Shown: piece by piece, positions 8,080-16,842 of the stretch | Layout: every line of letters begins with the position of its first letter | Position numbering within the stretch: position 1 is the stretch's first letter | Origin: Natronolimnohabitans sp. A-GB9 | GTDB lineage: Archaea > Halobacteriota > Halobacteria > Halobacteriales > Natrialbaceae | NCBI RefSeq assembly: GCF_030848565.1 | Contig: NZ_JAVDDV010000005.1 | Location: 124,001 to 188,000 of the forward strand | Direction: 5' to 3' | DNA: 64,000 nt | Position numbers and translations under genes: made by a program | The notes under the pieces: generated by a model | Seen by the model: the letters and a program-made list of their open reading frames with translations, nothing else | Database searches by the model: none | Told to the model about the DNA's origin: nothing

Positions 8080-9273
8080 ATGAGCGAACGTTCGATCCCG
8101 ACCTACGAGGTCGTCGTGATCGGTGGTGGGCCCGCTGGGCTGACGACCGCGTTGTATACGACCCGGCTGGGACATCGCACGGCCGTCTTCGAGAAGGAAG
8201 GCGGCCGCCACACGACCGTCGATCACGTCCACAACGTACTCGGCGTCTCCGAGAACGTCTCCGGTCAGGAGCTTGCGACCCACGCCGTCGAGCAACTCGA
8301 GCACTACGGCGGTGACTTCTATCCCGACGCCGTCGAGTCGGTCCAGCGGGAGGGGGACGTGGGCGACGAACGCCGGTTTCGCCTCGAGTCGAGCCACGCC
8401 ACGGTCACGGCCGACAGGATCGTCTTCGCGACAGGGTTCCGAGACCGGAGTCCGGACGTGCCGGGACTCGAGCGCTTTACCGGACGGGGATTGCACTACT
8501 GTCTCCACTGCGACGCGTACACACTCGGTGACGGCCCCGTCTTCGTACTCGGCCACACCGAAAGCGCAGCCCACGTCGCGATGACGATGTGTAACTTCAC
8601 CGACGACGTCGATCTCTTACTCGACGGCCGCGAGCCGGAGTGGGACGACGAGACCGACACCCGCATCCGGGCCCATCCGGTCGACCGTATCGACACGGCC
8701 GTCGTCTCGGCCTACGCAGACGAGACCATCGACGCGGACGAGCCGCCGTGGCTTGGCGGCCTCGAGTTCGCCGACAGCGTGGGTCCGAATTCCACGGGCA
8801 GCCGGACGGCGTCCGGCGACGGTACCGAGCGGGACTACCTCGGAGGGTTCGCGATGTACGGCTCCGTGTACAACGCCGACCTCGCCGCCGACCTCGGGTG
8901 TACACTGCGCGACGACGGGGCGATCGCCGTCGACGAGAACCGCGAGACCAGCGTCGATGGCGCCTACGCCGTCGGGGACGTCACGCACGGTCAGAACCAG
9001 ACGACCATCGCGATCGGCGACGGCGCCTCCGCCGGGCTCGCGATCCACAAGGACCTGCGGCCGTTTCCGAAGTCGATCGCGGACCTCGAGAGTCGTGACG
9101 GCGACGGTGACGATGTAGGAGATGACACGCGCGCGAACAGTGATGGCGACGGCGTCGCCGGAGACGGCCTCGAGGCACCGGGAAGCGATCCGGCGTTACG
9201 AGCGCAAATGCGACGCGTCCGCGAACTGAAAACCCACCCGGGGCTTCGGGACCCATCACCTGGTCGCGACTGA
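8080..9273 (+). CDS. Thioredoxin-reductase-like FAD/NAD(P) oxidoreductase
   Basis: A 397-residue flavoprotein of the thioredoxin reductase class. The FAD dinucleotide motif GGGPAG is at residues 15-20, a redox-active CLHC pair at Cys140/Cys143, and the FAD-closing Y-A-V-G-D-V motif lies near residue 300. The second dinucleotide loop reads L-G-H-T-E-S-A, not the usual G-x-G-x-S/A-A form, so NADPH binding may be altered or absent, as in ferredoxin- or unknown-donor enzymes. An acidic, low-complexity tail of about 60 residues follows the catalytic part. It probably reduces a thioredoxin-like or disulfide partner. Its TGA stop is the first three bases of a family A repeat. Confidence 0.85.
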   Translation: MSERSIPTYEVVVIGGGPAGLTTALYTTRLGHRTAVFEKEGGRHTTVDHVHNVLGVSENVSGQELATHAVEQLEHYGGDFYPDAVESVQREGDVGDERRFRLESSHATVTADRIVFATGFRDRSPDVPGLERFTGRGLHYCLHCDAYTLGDGPVFVLGHTESAAHVAMTMCNFTDDVDLLLDGREPEWDDETDTRIRAHPVDRIDTAVVSAYADETIDADEPPWLGGLEFADSVGPNSTGSRTASGDGTERDYLGGFAMYGSVYNADLAADLGCTLRDDGAIAVDENRETSVDGAYAVGDVTHGQNQTTIAIGDGASAGLAIHKDLRPFPKSIADLESRDGDGDDVGDDTRANSDGDGVAGDGLEAPGSDPALRAQMRRVRELKTHPGLRDPSPGRD

Positions 9274-9400
9274 TACTGCCGGACAGCAGTCATACTGTCG
9301 GACAGCAGTCAGTGAGCAGTCGGTCGCGAACTCGCGGCCGTACCCGCGGGGACGGCCGCAGTCGCGCGACCGGTCGGTAATCGTGCTGGCCGGCAGTATG
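9271..9400. repeat. Intergenic palindromic repeat, family A (subfamily A2), left end duplicated
   Basis: The element begins TGATACTGCCGGACAGCAGT and supplies the stop codon of the preceding gene. A second left end, ATACTGTCGGACAGCAGT, follows 19 bases later. The interior carries a GGACGGCCGCAGTCGCGCGA segment shared with 41146-41257, and the right end is GGCCGGCAGTAT. Confidence 0.8.
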
Positions 9401-9702
9401 GCCAACTCACCTCGTTCGGCTGTCGGGTTCGATATTCGACTGCTGGAATGAAGCGTGCGATACTCGAGAACAAGTACGAATCACAACCATCACGGAGCCG
9501 CTACTCACGTGGACACGATGGTTCCCACGTCCTCCCCAGCCGACTGCGGTCCTCGCTTCGCTGCGGTCCTCGTCCCTCGCACGCGATCGTCGATCGGTCC
9601 TCGCTGTCGCTCGACACGATCGACAGCGTGCGCCACCGCACGTCGGTCGACCTCGAGTCATCTCGGTGAGGTGGCCGCGAGCCATCTCGGTGGGTCTCGG
9701 TG
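9401..9702. other. Noncoding stretch between convergent genes
   Basis: About 300 bases with no supported gene. It holds a CCTCGCTTCGCTGCGGTCCTC-type stretch repeating the word TGCGGTCCTCG, and two copies of GAGCCATCTCGGTG-like sequence near 9676-9690. Nothing functional is recognised. Confidence 0.4.
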
Positions 9703-10092
9703 TCAGTACGTTCGATAGCTCGCCGACCCGACGTCGATCCGGACGGGCGTGTTCTCGTCGTAGACGTCAGGATCGGCGCCGTACTTCGCGTTGATCCGAC
9801 GGTGGATGGCGTCCCCCTCGGCGTCGTCCTCGACGATCGACGCCGTGCCGAGCAGCGTCACCATCCAGCGCGTCTCGCCTCTGTCGTCGGCCTGGACGGA
9901 GAGAGCGACTCGAGGATTCTCCCGGATGTTCTCGAGTTTGCGGCCCGTCGTCGTGATCTCGACGACCGCCTCGTCGGCTACGTACCGATACCAGACCGGC
10001 GCGACATGTGGTCGGTCGTCGACGCTGGTCCCGAGGTGAGCCATCAGTGGTTCGCTCTCGAGGAGCCGTTCGGCCTCCGGTGGCACCGTCAC
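9703..10092 (-). CDS. Pyridoxamine 5'-phosphate oxidase-like flavin-binding protein
   Basis: A 129-residue split-barrel protein of the pyridoxamine-phosphate-oxidase-like group, which binds FMN, F420 or haem. Typical elements are L-M-A-H-L-G-T at the first strand, the R-P-H-V-A-P-V-W-Y-R-Y strand pair and the later R-K-L-E-N-I-R-E-N-P-R-V-A-L-S helix-strand. The start is taken as a GTG at 10092 (M-T-V-P-P-E-A-E-R), because the family's conserved region begins there and no ATG is near. The reaction is unknown; small members often serve as F420- or FMN-dependent reductases. It is followed downstream on the same strand by nothing for 300 bases, and the glycosyltransferase gene lies just upstream (89 bases). 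Confidence 0.82.
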   Translation of the reverse strand: MTVPPEAERLLESEPLMAHLGTSVDDRPHVAPVWYRYVADEAVVEITTTGRKLENIRENPRVALSVQADDRGETRWMVTLLGTASIVEDDAEGDAIHRRINAKYGADPDVYDENTPVRIDVGSASYRTY

Positions 10093-10181
10093 GGTAGCGC
10101 TCGCGACGCTCGACGACAAAAACGGTCCGCATGACGGTGCCGCGTCGGCGTCCCACCGCCGCTGGCGGCCTCGAGCCCCGA

Positions 10182-10952
10182 CTACGGCGTGGACCCGTAG
10201 CCACCCGAGTGTCGGATCCGTTCGATATCGAGGGAGAGGTAGTGCCAGAGCGTGCCGATGAGTCCGTCGGCGGCGATCCGGCGCCCGGAGCTCTCGATCA
10301 ACACCGCGGGACAGTATCCCGTCGGGTACTGCCGGGCGAGACGGCGACTGAACGCCGTGTCTTCGTTGGGGACGTCCGGAAAGCCGCCCAGGTCGTCGAA
10401 CGCCCGTCGATGGACGACGACGTTGAACCCCGGCAAGATCGGTTGCTCGAGGCGCGGAAAGACGTAGTTGATCGTCGCTTCCATGAGTTTCGCCCGCCGC
10501 GGACCGGTGATCCGACACCGGGAGCTGCCGGCTGCCAGCCCGTTTGCTTCGAGGTAGCCGAGCAGTTCGGTCAGGTAGTTCGCCCGCAGTTCCGTATCCG
10601 CGTCGACGAACGCGAGCCACTCACCGTCGGCGCGTGTCGCGCCCCGGTTTCTCGCCCGTGCGATCGTCGAGTCAGTGCCCTCGAGGACGGTCGCGCCGTA
10701 CTCGCGAGCGATCGATCGCGTATCGTCGCTCGAGTTCCCGTCGACGACGAGAACCTCGTAGGTGTAGTCGGTGTCGAGCGCGGCGATACTCGCGAGTGCA
10801 CCGCGGAGATACGTTTCCTCGTTGTGCGTCGGGATTACGAAACTCACGTCCGGTCGGTCGTGAACGCTCCCTATCGCGATAGCGTCGGTCCTGTCGGTCG
10901 ACGTCGATGTCGCATCTCGGTCTTCGACGTCGTCAGCCTGCCCCTCGTCCAT
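10182..10952 (-). CDS. Family 2 glycosyltransferase
   Basis: A 256-residue GT-A fold glycosyltransferase. Visible are the nucleotide-sugar strand D-V-S-F-V-I-P-T-H-N-E-E (35-46), the D-G-N-S-S-D-D-T loop, and the metal-binding D-A-D motif at 117-119. The acceptor-side segment G-F-N-V-V-V-H-R and the N-E-D-T-A-F-S-R-R region carry the likely catalytic acid. No transmembrane anchor is seen, so it probably works at the inner membrane face as a peripheral enzyme. The first 30 residues are a disordered acidic lead. The sugar and acceptor are unknown. No other glycan gene is adjacent, so the pathway cannot be assigned. Confidence 0.9.
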   Translation of the reverse strand: MDEGQADDVEDRDATSTSTDRTDAIAIGSVHDRPDVSFVIPTHNEETYLRGALASIAALDTDYTYEVLVVDGNSSDDTRSIAREYGATVLEGTDSTIARARNRGATRADGEWLAFVDADTELRANYLTELLGYLEANGLAAGSSRCRITGPRRAKLMEATINYVFPRLEQPILPGFNVVVHRRAFDDLGGFPDVPNEDTAFSRRLARQYPTGYCPAVLIESSGRRIAADGLIGTLWHYLSLDIERIRHSGGYGSTP

Positions 10953-11015
10953 CGGTACTCTACTCGAGTGGTCGTAGTCGGACGGCTTAAGGTATCGGCG
11001 TTTCGTCGCGTGGTT

Positions 11016-11076
11016 TCATACGGACTGCTGTACCGAGTTCCCGCCGATCGCCAGCACGGGATCTCCGATCGGCGAC
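11016..11076. repeat. Truncated family B repeat
   Basis: The left end TCATACGGACTGCTGTA and inner stem CCGCCGATCGCC...CCGATCGGCG are present, but the right outer arm is missing. The 10953-11312 gap otherwise holds a TTTTTATAC TATA-like sequence near 11148-11156, a plausible promoter for the small gene downstream. Confidence 0.65.
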
Positions 11077-11312
11077 ACGTGACTATCGTCGCCCTGGCTG
11101 ATCGTCGTGATCAGAAGAACGAGTCATACGGTACCAAGACACTTGTTTTTATACACCTGGGAGTGGGAGGATTATCTATCATGAACTTTTATAACCAAAG
11201 AGCCTGTACGGGTGAGTACAGATGTCGGTCGTACACGTAGCAGCGTAAGTTCGCCCCTCTCCGAGGAGTTTCCGTATCGTTCGACGACGACACCACATCA
11301 ACCCCGACCGAC

Positions 11313-11522
11313 ATGAGCACCCAACCCCTGCAGACACGATCCGAATCGCAGCCGAACTATCCATCGACCCGCACACGAACGACGGCCGAACGAACCACTA
11401 CTCGGTCGGCCGTCGAACGCTGTCCGCAGACGTTTTCCCACCAGGAGACGGCCCAGCTCCAGAACTTGATCGACGAGTTCAACGCCGCGTTCGCGACCGC
11501 CGATTCGGCGGGCGGCGCCTGA
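11313..11522 (+). CDS. Small hypothetical protein
   Basis: A possible 69-residue protein. The first half is rich in Thr, Ser and Arg; the second half (C-P-Q-T-F-S-H-Q-E-T-A-Q-L-Q-N-L-I-D) looks like a short amphipathic helix region with an acidic, haloarchaeal character. A TATA-like TTTTTATAC lies upstream, but about 160 bases away. No family is recognised. Against it: the Thr/Arg-rich N-terminus is not typical of haloarchaeal proteins, so a shorter start or no gene at all is possible. The 250 bases that follow, up to the convergent HTTM gene, contain nothing else supported. Confidence 0.4.
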   Translation: MSTQPLQTRSESQPNYPSTRTRTTAERTTTRSAVERCPQTFSHQETAQLQNLIDEFNAAFATADSAGGA

Positions 11523-11771
11523 CGACGCGGTCCGACTCGTAGAATCCAAACCGTCTTTGGAGTCGCTCGGCTAGACTCGAGTGGCCGATGACGATCTACT
11601 CGCTCCGAACCGGACTCGGCACCCGGTGACGACGAGCCCTATGAGTGCCGAGGCCACCGATTTTGACGATAGAACCCGACCCGTCTCGAGGAGGTGCTGG
11701 CTGTCGCCACGGTATCCGAACCCGGGTCGTTCGATGTTCACCACCGTCGATCCATCGACCAGCGGAATCGC

Positions 11772-13361
11772 TCACTCGGGAGGCTCGATAGCGTCCGGTT
11801 CGTTGTCGCCACAGCCGTGGTAGTAGATCGACTCGATTTCTCGATCGCGGTCTGCCGGCTCATCGATCGTCTCGAGGGTCACGTCCTCGGCGACGTAGTG
11901 TGCGTTGACGTGTGTGAGTTCCTCGCCGTGGTCGTCCGCCCACGTCTCACAGAGGTGTTCGGCGAGCGTTTCGACGACGATATCGTCGGGACCGCCACGT
12001 CTGACGCTGTTCATGTAAAAGCGTTCCCGATAGGTGTCGAACTGCTTCTGGAGTTCGTCGGATGGTCTGTCGTGTGTCACTGGGCGCTCGTTGTACGCGT
12101 CGACCGTGTCACCGCCTTCGGTTTCGGCCGGGAAGACGTAGTATCGGTCGACGGTTCGTGGATGGGGTGCGAAGACGGTCCAGTCGGGCTGGCTGACGCG
12201 GATCGTATCGGCCCTGTCGTCGATGCGGTCTTTCGGACCGTCCTCCTCGTCGACGAACTGAGCAACGGGGAGGTACGACAGCGTCGGCACGACGAGAAGG
12301 GAAACGACCGCGACGACCAGTGCGATAGTGTAGACGGTCGTTCTGACGTGCCCGAGGGTCTTCGAGTCGATCCGCGCTCGAGGGAGCCGAGAGCCGAGCC
12401 GTTCCAGTTCGGTTCGGACGTGGGCGAGTCGAGACCCGTCGAAAGTCACGGAGCGGACGAGGGCCTCCAGCCTGTCCCAGACCGGTGCCTGCAGGAACAG
12501 GAGCAGGCCGGCCATTGCGACGTAGGGGAACGCGCCGATTCGAACTGTGATCGCGAACGAAGCATGGCCGGCGATGAACATGGCGACGAAGAACGCGCGT
12601 GTGTTCCCCCGGAGGAGGATGAGAAGCCAGGCGAACAGCAGCATGTAGTACCACGTCACCCCTCCGTACTGGAGGAGCGTCGGGACGTTCCGCATGAGTT
12701 CTCCGAGGAGAAAGGTCGTATTGTCGAGTCCCATGATGAGCGGCGTGGCCTCCCCGCCGGTCCACAGCTCGGATTCCCGCTTGTGGTAGCCGTTGAGGAC
12801 GTACATGTAGACGACCTGCGCCAGGATCGCTGCGGACGCGAGGCTCGTGATTCCCGTTCTCGGCGAGGAGTCGGCGTGGACGGCGTCGACCGACCAGCGC
12901 TCGCCAAGCGGGAGAAACATCGCCCAGAACAGGAGCATCCGGAAGAGAGTGTCCGCGAAACTGAGGACCAGCGGATTGTGGTGATCGAGCGAGACGACCA
13001 GGAGAAACGACAGGACGGTCGCGATCCTCGTTTTGTAGCCGACGATCAGCTGGATCGCGATCAGTATCGTGAGGGCGAACAACGCCGCGATTACGGTCGA
13101 GTCCGTCGTGAAGTAGTAGACCGAGAACGCATTGTCCGCTGTCATCTCCGTGGCCAGGGACTGCGGAACGACGCCCGTCTCTGTATAGAAGAACGTGAAA
13201 TTTCGGAAGCGAAGGAGTATGTCCGCAACGATGAGCAACCCGGCAGCGATCCGAAACGCAGCGAGCGCCCGCGTATCGATTCGAATCGCGCCCGGATCGA
13301 TGTACGTGGCCCCACGAAGATATCCTCGAGCACGCGTCGCGATCGTGCGAAGTGGAATCAT
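11772..13361 (-). CDS. HTTM-domain membrane protein, paralogue 1
   Basis: A 529-residue polytopic membrane protein of the HTTM family, related to vitamin K-dependent gamma-carboxylase. The horizontally transferred transmembrane domain occupies the first 300 residues or so (R-I-D-T-R-A-L-A-A-F-R-I start, F-F-Y-T-E-T-G-V-V-P loop, L-P-L-G-E-R-W-S-V-D-A motif, N-G-Y-H-K motif). One further helix follows near residue 345, then an acidic soluble C-terminal domain with R-Y-Y-V-F-P and Y-R-E-R-F-Y-M-N-S-V motifs. It resembles 20062-21639 over its full length. The ATG at 13361 is preferred to a TTG two codons upstream. A TATA-like ATATATATT is at 13401-13409. Function is unknown; gamma-carboxylation is not shown for prokaryotic members. 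Confidence 0.88.
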   Translation of the reverse strand: MIPLRTIATRARGYLRGATYIDPGAIRIDTRALAAFRIAAGLLIVADILLRFRNFTFFYTETGVVPQSLATEMTADNAFSVYYFTTDSTVIAALFALTILIAIQLIVGYKTRIATVLSFLLVVSLDHHNPLVLSFADTLFRMLLFWAMFLPLGERWSVDAVHADSSPRTGITSLASAAILAQVVYMYVLNGYHKRESELWTGGEATPLIMGLDNTTFLLGELMRNVPTLLQYGGVTWYYMLLFAWLLILLRGNTRAFFVAMFIAGHASFAITVRIGAFPYVAMAGLLLFLQAPVWDRLEALVRSVTFDGSRLAHVRTELERLGSRLPRARIDSKTLGHVRTTVYTIALVVAVVSLLVVPTLSYLPVAQFVDEEDGPKDRIDDRADTIRVSQPDWTVFAPHPRTVDRYYVFPAETEGGDTVDAYNERPVTHDRPSDELQKQFDTYRERFYMNSVRRGGPDDIVVETLAEHLCETWADDHGEELTHVNAHYVAEDVTLETIDEPADRDREIESIYYHGCGDNEPDAIEPPE

Positions 13362-13400
13362 ACCCAACGTGAAACAGTTCTACTCACGACCGAGTGCCCC

Positions 13401-13409
13401 ATATATATT
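13401..13409 (-). promoter_or_regulatory. TATA-like element for the HTTM gene
   Basis: ATATATATT, about 44 bases before the ATG at 13361, in otherwise GC-rich DNA. It would give a leader of roughly 15-20 bases. Confidence 0.5.
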
Positions 13410-13483
13410 GTTCACCACAACTGTCCGGTTTTCGCGCCTCGAGCGGAACCTGGTGGCGTCCCCTCGCGATGCCACCAGTCTCG

Positions 13484-14407
13484 CTAGGCGATCGCTTCGA
13501 CCTCGATGGTCGCCGTCTCGGGTGGCTCGTCGACCAGCACCGTCGCCTCACCCTCGATGACCCGCTCTCCGTCCGCGTTGAGGACGTCGGTCGTCAGTTC
13601 GAACTTCCGGTCACCGATCTCGCCGACGATCACACAGACTGCCGTGACACGCTCTCCGACACCGATCGGTCCCAGGAACGACAGATCCTGGGAGACGTAG
13701 ATGGTCACTCCCGGGAGCCTGGCGAGGGCGGCGCTGATGAGCCCGCTTACGAGCGTTCCGTGAGCGATCCGCTGACCGAAGCGCGTCTCGCGAGCGTAGC
13801 TCTCGTCGAGGTGGAGACGGTTGGTGTCACCCGACGCCGTCGCAAACGACCGTACGTCCGCCTCGGAGATTGTCTTCGAGAACTCAGCCCGATCGCCTAC
13901 ACTTAGATGGTCGCGGGAGACCGTCGAGCACTCGAACGTCCAGTCGGAGTGTTCGTACTCGGTCTCCTGTCTGGCGTGATACTGCGGCGTCGGCTCGGAT
14001 TCGACGGCGAGTGCATCCCGGTGGAAGACCTGTGGGGCGTACCGAATCACGTCGTCGGTGCTTACCAGGCCGACGAGACTGCCGTTCTCGACGACGACCA
14101 GCCGCGCCACCCTCTGGTCGTGCATCGTCTCGAGGGCGTCTTTGAGTTCAGCAGCCGGATCGGTCGTGGCAACCGGCGTCGACATGACGTCCGTTAACGA
14201 CTTATCACGCGGCGATTCGCTTCGGTCGAGCGCCCGGACGAGATCCGTTCCGGTGACGATACCGACGACCTCGTCGTCCTCGACGATCACGACTGAGTTG
14301 ATTCCCTCCTCGAGGAATGTCCCCGCGGCGTCGGCGACCGTCTCGTTCGGCGCAGCCGTGACCACCGGCGTACTCATGACGTCTGCGACGCGGATCGGAT
14401 ACGACAT
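13484..14407 (-). CDS. CBS-domain pair fused to MaoC-like dehydratase
   Basis: A 307-residue fusion. Residues 5-125 form two CBS motifs, each beginning V-x-D-V-M-S-T-P-V and ending G-I-V-T-G-T-D / G-L-V-S-T-D-D, which typically sense adenosine nucleotides. Residues about 165-300 form a hot-dog fold with the (R)-hydratase motif D-T-N-R-L-H-L-D-E-S-Y-A and the R-I-A-H-G-T-L turn of MaoC enzymes. The catalytic Asp and His of that motif are retained. It may hydrate enoyl-CoA under control of cellular energy charge. The start at 14407 (MSYPIRVADVM) opens directly on the first CBS strand. Confidence 0.92.
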   Translation of the reverse strand: MSYPIRVADVMSTPVVTAAPNETVADAAGTFLEEGINSVVIVEDDEVVGIVTGTDLVRALDRSESPRDKSLTDVMSTPVATTDPAAELKDALETMHDQRVARLVVVENGSLVGLVSTDDVIRYAPQVFHRDALAVESEPTPQYHARQETEYEHSDWTFECSTVSRDHLSVGDRAEFSKTISEADVRSFATASGDTNRLHLDESYARETRFGQRIAHGTLVSGLISAALARLPGVTIYVSQDLSFLGPIGVGERVTAVCVIVGEIGDRKFELTTDVLNADGERVIEGEATVLVDEPPETATIEVEAIA

Positions 14408-14486
14408 GGACCGACACGTACGCTGCCGCCGATCATAGTATGGCGACCCGGTTTTCAGCGCCATGGAATCGTGGGCTGGTCCGGCA

Positions 14487-14570
14487 CGGTACGGACTGCT
14501 GTACCTAGTGGCCGTCGATGGCCAGGACGAGGACGGCGATCGGTGGGACGTGACGACAGGAGACCGTCGG
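14487..14570. repeat. Degenerate family B repeat
   Basis: Carries the left arm GTACGGACTGCTGTAC and a remnant of the GGCGATCGG inner stem, but no clear right arm. It lies between two genes transcribed on the minus strand. Confidence 0.5.
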
Positions 14571-14628
14571 AACGGCCGCTCGGCTCTCGACGATCGAGAA
14601 TCGGGATTCGGCCACGATCGGAGACAGG

Positions 14629-16611
14629 CTACAGTTGCGGGCTGAAGGTCCGATACGGATCGCCGATCGAGATGCTGGCCTCGGTGCCGTCGAGGGTCGC
14701 ACGATAGATGTCTCGAGACTCCCGGGCGTCGCCGACGACGTAGACCGACGCGGGGTACGCATCGAGTTCGTCGGCGAGGTCGTCGTTCGGCTCGTGTCCT
14801 ACCGCGAGCACCACTCGGTCGGCCTCGTGTGTCGTCGCCCCACCGTCGGCGTCGGTGGTGATCACGGCATCCTCCTCGATGGCCGTCACCGTCTCACCCG
14901 TGACGAGCGCGATACGGTCGTTCGACTCGAGGGCGTCGAGCATATCGATGCGACTGATCTGTTCTTTGTCCGGAGCGATCCGGTCGGCCTGCTCGACCAC
15001 GGTGACCTCACAGCCCCGTTCGGCCAGGAAACCGGCGGTGTCACAGCCTACGTCGCCCCCACCGATGACGACGACCGATTCGTCACCGACCGGTACCGAC
15101 CCGTCGATGATGTCCCACGACTGGACGACGTGATCTGCGTCGATCCCTGGAACGTCGATCCTGCGGGGCTTGGCGCCGGTCGCAACGACGACAGCGTCGG
15201 GCTCGACCGCCTCGACCGTCGATCGGTCGACGCGCTCTCCGAGTCGAACCTCGACCGGCCGACGGTCGAGTTGCGTCTCGAGGTACTCGAGGTACCATCC
15301 GTTTTTCCCTTTTCGCGGCGGAGCAGCCGCGAGATGGAGCTGGCCACCCACCTCCTCGGCCGCGTCGTACAGCGTGACGTCGTGACCCCGGTCGGCGCTT
15401 CGGATAGCCGCCTGGAGCCCGGCCGGGCCGGCGCCGACGACGAGTACCCGCTGGCGCTCCGGTGCGGGCCCGAGGGTGGCGAACTCCCGCTCGCGGCCCA
15501 CCGTCGGGTTGACCGTACAGCCCATCTCCCTGTCGGCGAAGATACCCTCGCCGATACAGCCGATGTTGCAGCCGATACACCGGTTGATCTCCTCCATGCG
15601 TCCGTCCCGAGCCTTGCGCGCGAAGTGTGGGTCAGCGATGTGACCGCGGCCGAGAGCAACGAAGTCGGCGTCGCCCTCGGCGAGTACTGCTTCGGCCGTC
15701 TCCGGCTGGCGGACGACACCGACAGTGATGGTGGGGACGTCGACGGCGTCACCGATCGCTGCAGCGTAGTGAGAGCGCCAGGCTTCCTCGTACCCCATCG
15801 GTTCGAGGGTCCGGGTCGGCGCGCCATAGGCGCCAACCGTGACGTCGAGGACGTCGACGCCGGCCGCGGCGAGCACTTCGGCCATCTGCGTGGCCTCCTC
15901 GAGCTCGTAGCCGCCGTCGACGAACTCCTCGGCGCTCAACCGGAACGACAACGCGAGGTCGTCGCCGATCGCGTCACGGATACCGTCGACGATCTCCGTC
16001 GGAAATCGCATCCGAGCGTCGAAGTCGCCACCGTATCTGTCGTCCCGTCGGTTGTTCCGTGGCGACATGAACTCCTGGATGAGGTAGCCGTGTGAGCCGT
16101 GCAGTTCTACCCCGTCGAATCCCGCCTTCTGTGCGCGTTTCGCGGCATCCACGAACCGTTCCACCAACGATTCGACGTCTTCGGTTTCCAAAACCCGCGG
16201 GTTCCGGGCGTTGTACGCGTTCTCGGCCCTCGAACTCACCACCGGTCGGGCCCCGCCGGTTTTCTTTACTGTGGTGCCGCCGCCGGCGTGGTGGAGCTGC
16301 ACGAACGCCTTCGCTCCGTGTTGTTGGATGCGCCGCGCGAGCTTCGAGAGTCCCGGGACGCGGCTGTTGTCGGCTATCGATAGCTGGTTGACGATAGCGC
16401 GTCCCCGCGGATGCTCGACGGCCGCAGTACCAACGGTGATGAGGCCGGTTCCGCCGGCCGCGCGTTCGGCATAGTAGTCGAGAAGCCGGTCGGTAACTTC
16501 GCCGGTGGCGGTGGCGTAATTCGTCCCCATCGGCGCCATAACGAGGCGGTTTCGGAGTTCGATGGGACCGATACATCCGGGGTCGAACAGGTGTGGGAAT
16601 TCGGAACTCAT
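14629..16611 (-). CDS. NADH:flavin oxidoreductase, 2,4-dienoyl-CoA reductase-like
   Basis: A 660-residue Fe-S flavoenzyme. Residues 1-340 are the old-yellow-enzyme TIM barrel that holds FMN (P-M-G-T-N-Y near residue 27; H-G-S-H-G-Y-L-I-Q-E-F-M-S-P). The 4Fe-4S ligands Cys345, Cys348, Cys352 and Cys365 come next, then an FAD/NAD(P) module with GAGPAG at 393-398 and V-I-G-G-G-D-V-G near residue 530. This is the full architecture of bacterial FadH and of trimethylamine dehydrogenase relatives. The retained H-G-S-H-G-Y fits dienoyl or enoate reduction in fatty-acid breakdown. The MSSEF start at 16611 is chosen; MSPMSSEF at 16620 is equally possible. Confidence 0.9.
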   Translation of the reverse strand: MSSEFPHLFDPGCIGPIELRNRLVMAPMGTNYATATGEVTDRLLDYYAERAAGGTGLITVGTAAVEHPRGRAIVNQLSIADNSRVPGLSKLARRIQQHGAKAFVQLHHAGGGTTVKKTGGARPVVSSRAENAYNARNPRVLETEDVESLVERFVDAAKRAQKAGFDGVELHGSHGYLIQEFMSPRNNRRDDRYGGDFDARMRFPTEIVDGIRDAIGDDLALSFRLSAEEFVDGGYELEEATQMAEVLAAAGVDVLDVTVGAYGAPTRTLEPMGYEEAWRSHYAAAIGDAVDVPTITVGVVRQPETAEAVLAEGDADFVALGRGHIADPHFARKARDGRMEEINRCIGCNIGCIGEGIFADREMGCTVNPTVGREREFATLGPAPERQRVLVVGAGPAGLQAAIRSADRGHDVTLYDAAEEVGGQLHLAAAPPRKGKNGWYLEYLETQLDRRPVEVRLGERVDRSTVEAVEPDAVVVATGAKPRRIDVPGIDADHVVQSWDIIDGSVPVGDESVVVIGGGDVGCDTAGFLAERGCEVTVVEQADRIAPDKEQISRIDMLDALESNDRIALVTGETVTAIEEDAVITTDADGGATTHEADRVVLAVGHEPNDDLADELDAYPASVYVVGDARESRDIYRATLDGTEASISIGDPYRTFSPQL

Positions 16612-16842
16612 TGGTGACATAGGCACTGGAAACGGAGAGGGCAAACAGTGGGCTACCGTCCACCGGCGCCGGCATAAATGTTCGTGATGTTCCACCTTTC
16701 GAGTAGTATCCGATAGCATATTCTACATCAAGAGCAGGCAGAGTGCCCCGGGCCACCGTACCCGCGGTACTTCACCCGGTATTCACCGTACTCGAGGAAT
16801 ATCGATCGGTTCGGATCCGTTTCCACCACTCTCTCAGGCCGT

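Noticed and set aside
9407-9685. Minus-strand frame in the gap after the flavoprotein gene
   Set aside because: Very rich in Arg and Ser without any pattern; it looks like translated noncoding DNA.
11694-13487. Long open frame opposite the first HTTM gene
   Set aside because: It runs antisense to a well-supported membrane protein and reads as charged low-complexity sequence; this is the usual effect of GC-rich codons on the opposite strand.
14635-16095. Long plus-strand frame opposite the dienoyl-CoA reductase-like gene
   Set aside because: The minus-strand gene has all expected motifs; the plus frame has none and overlaps it completely.
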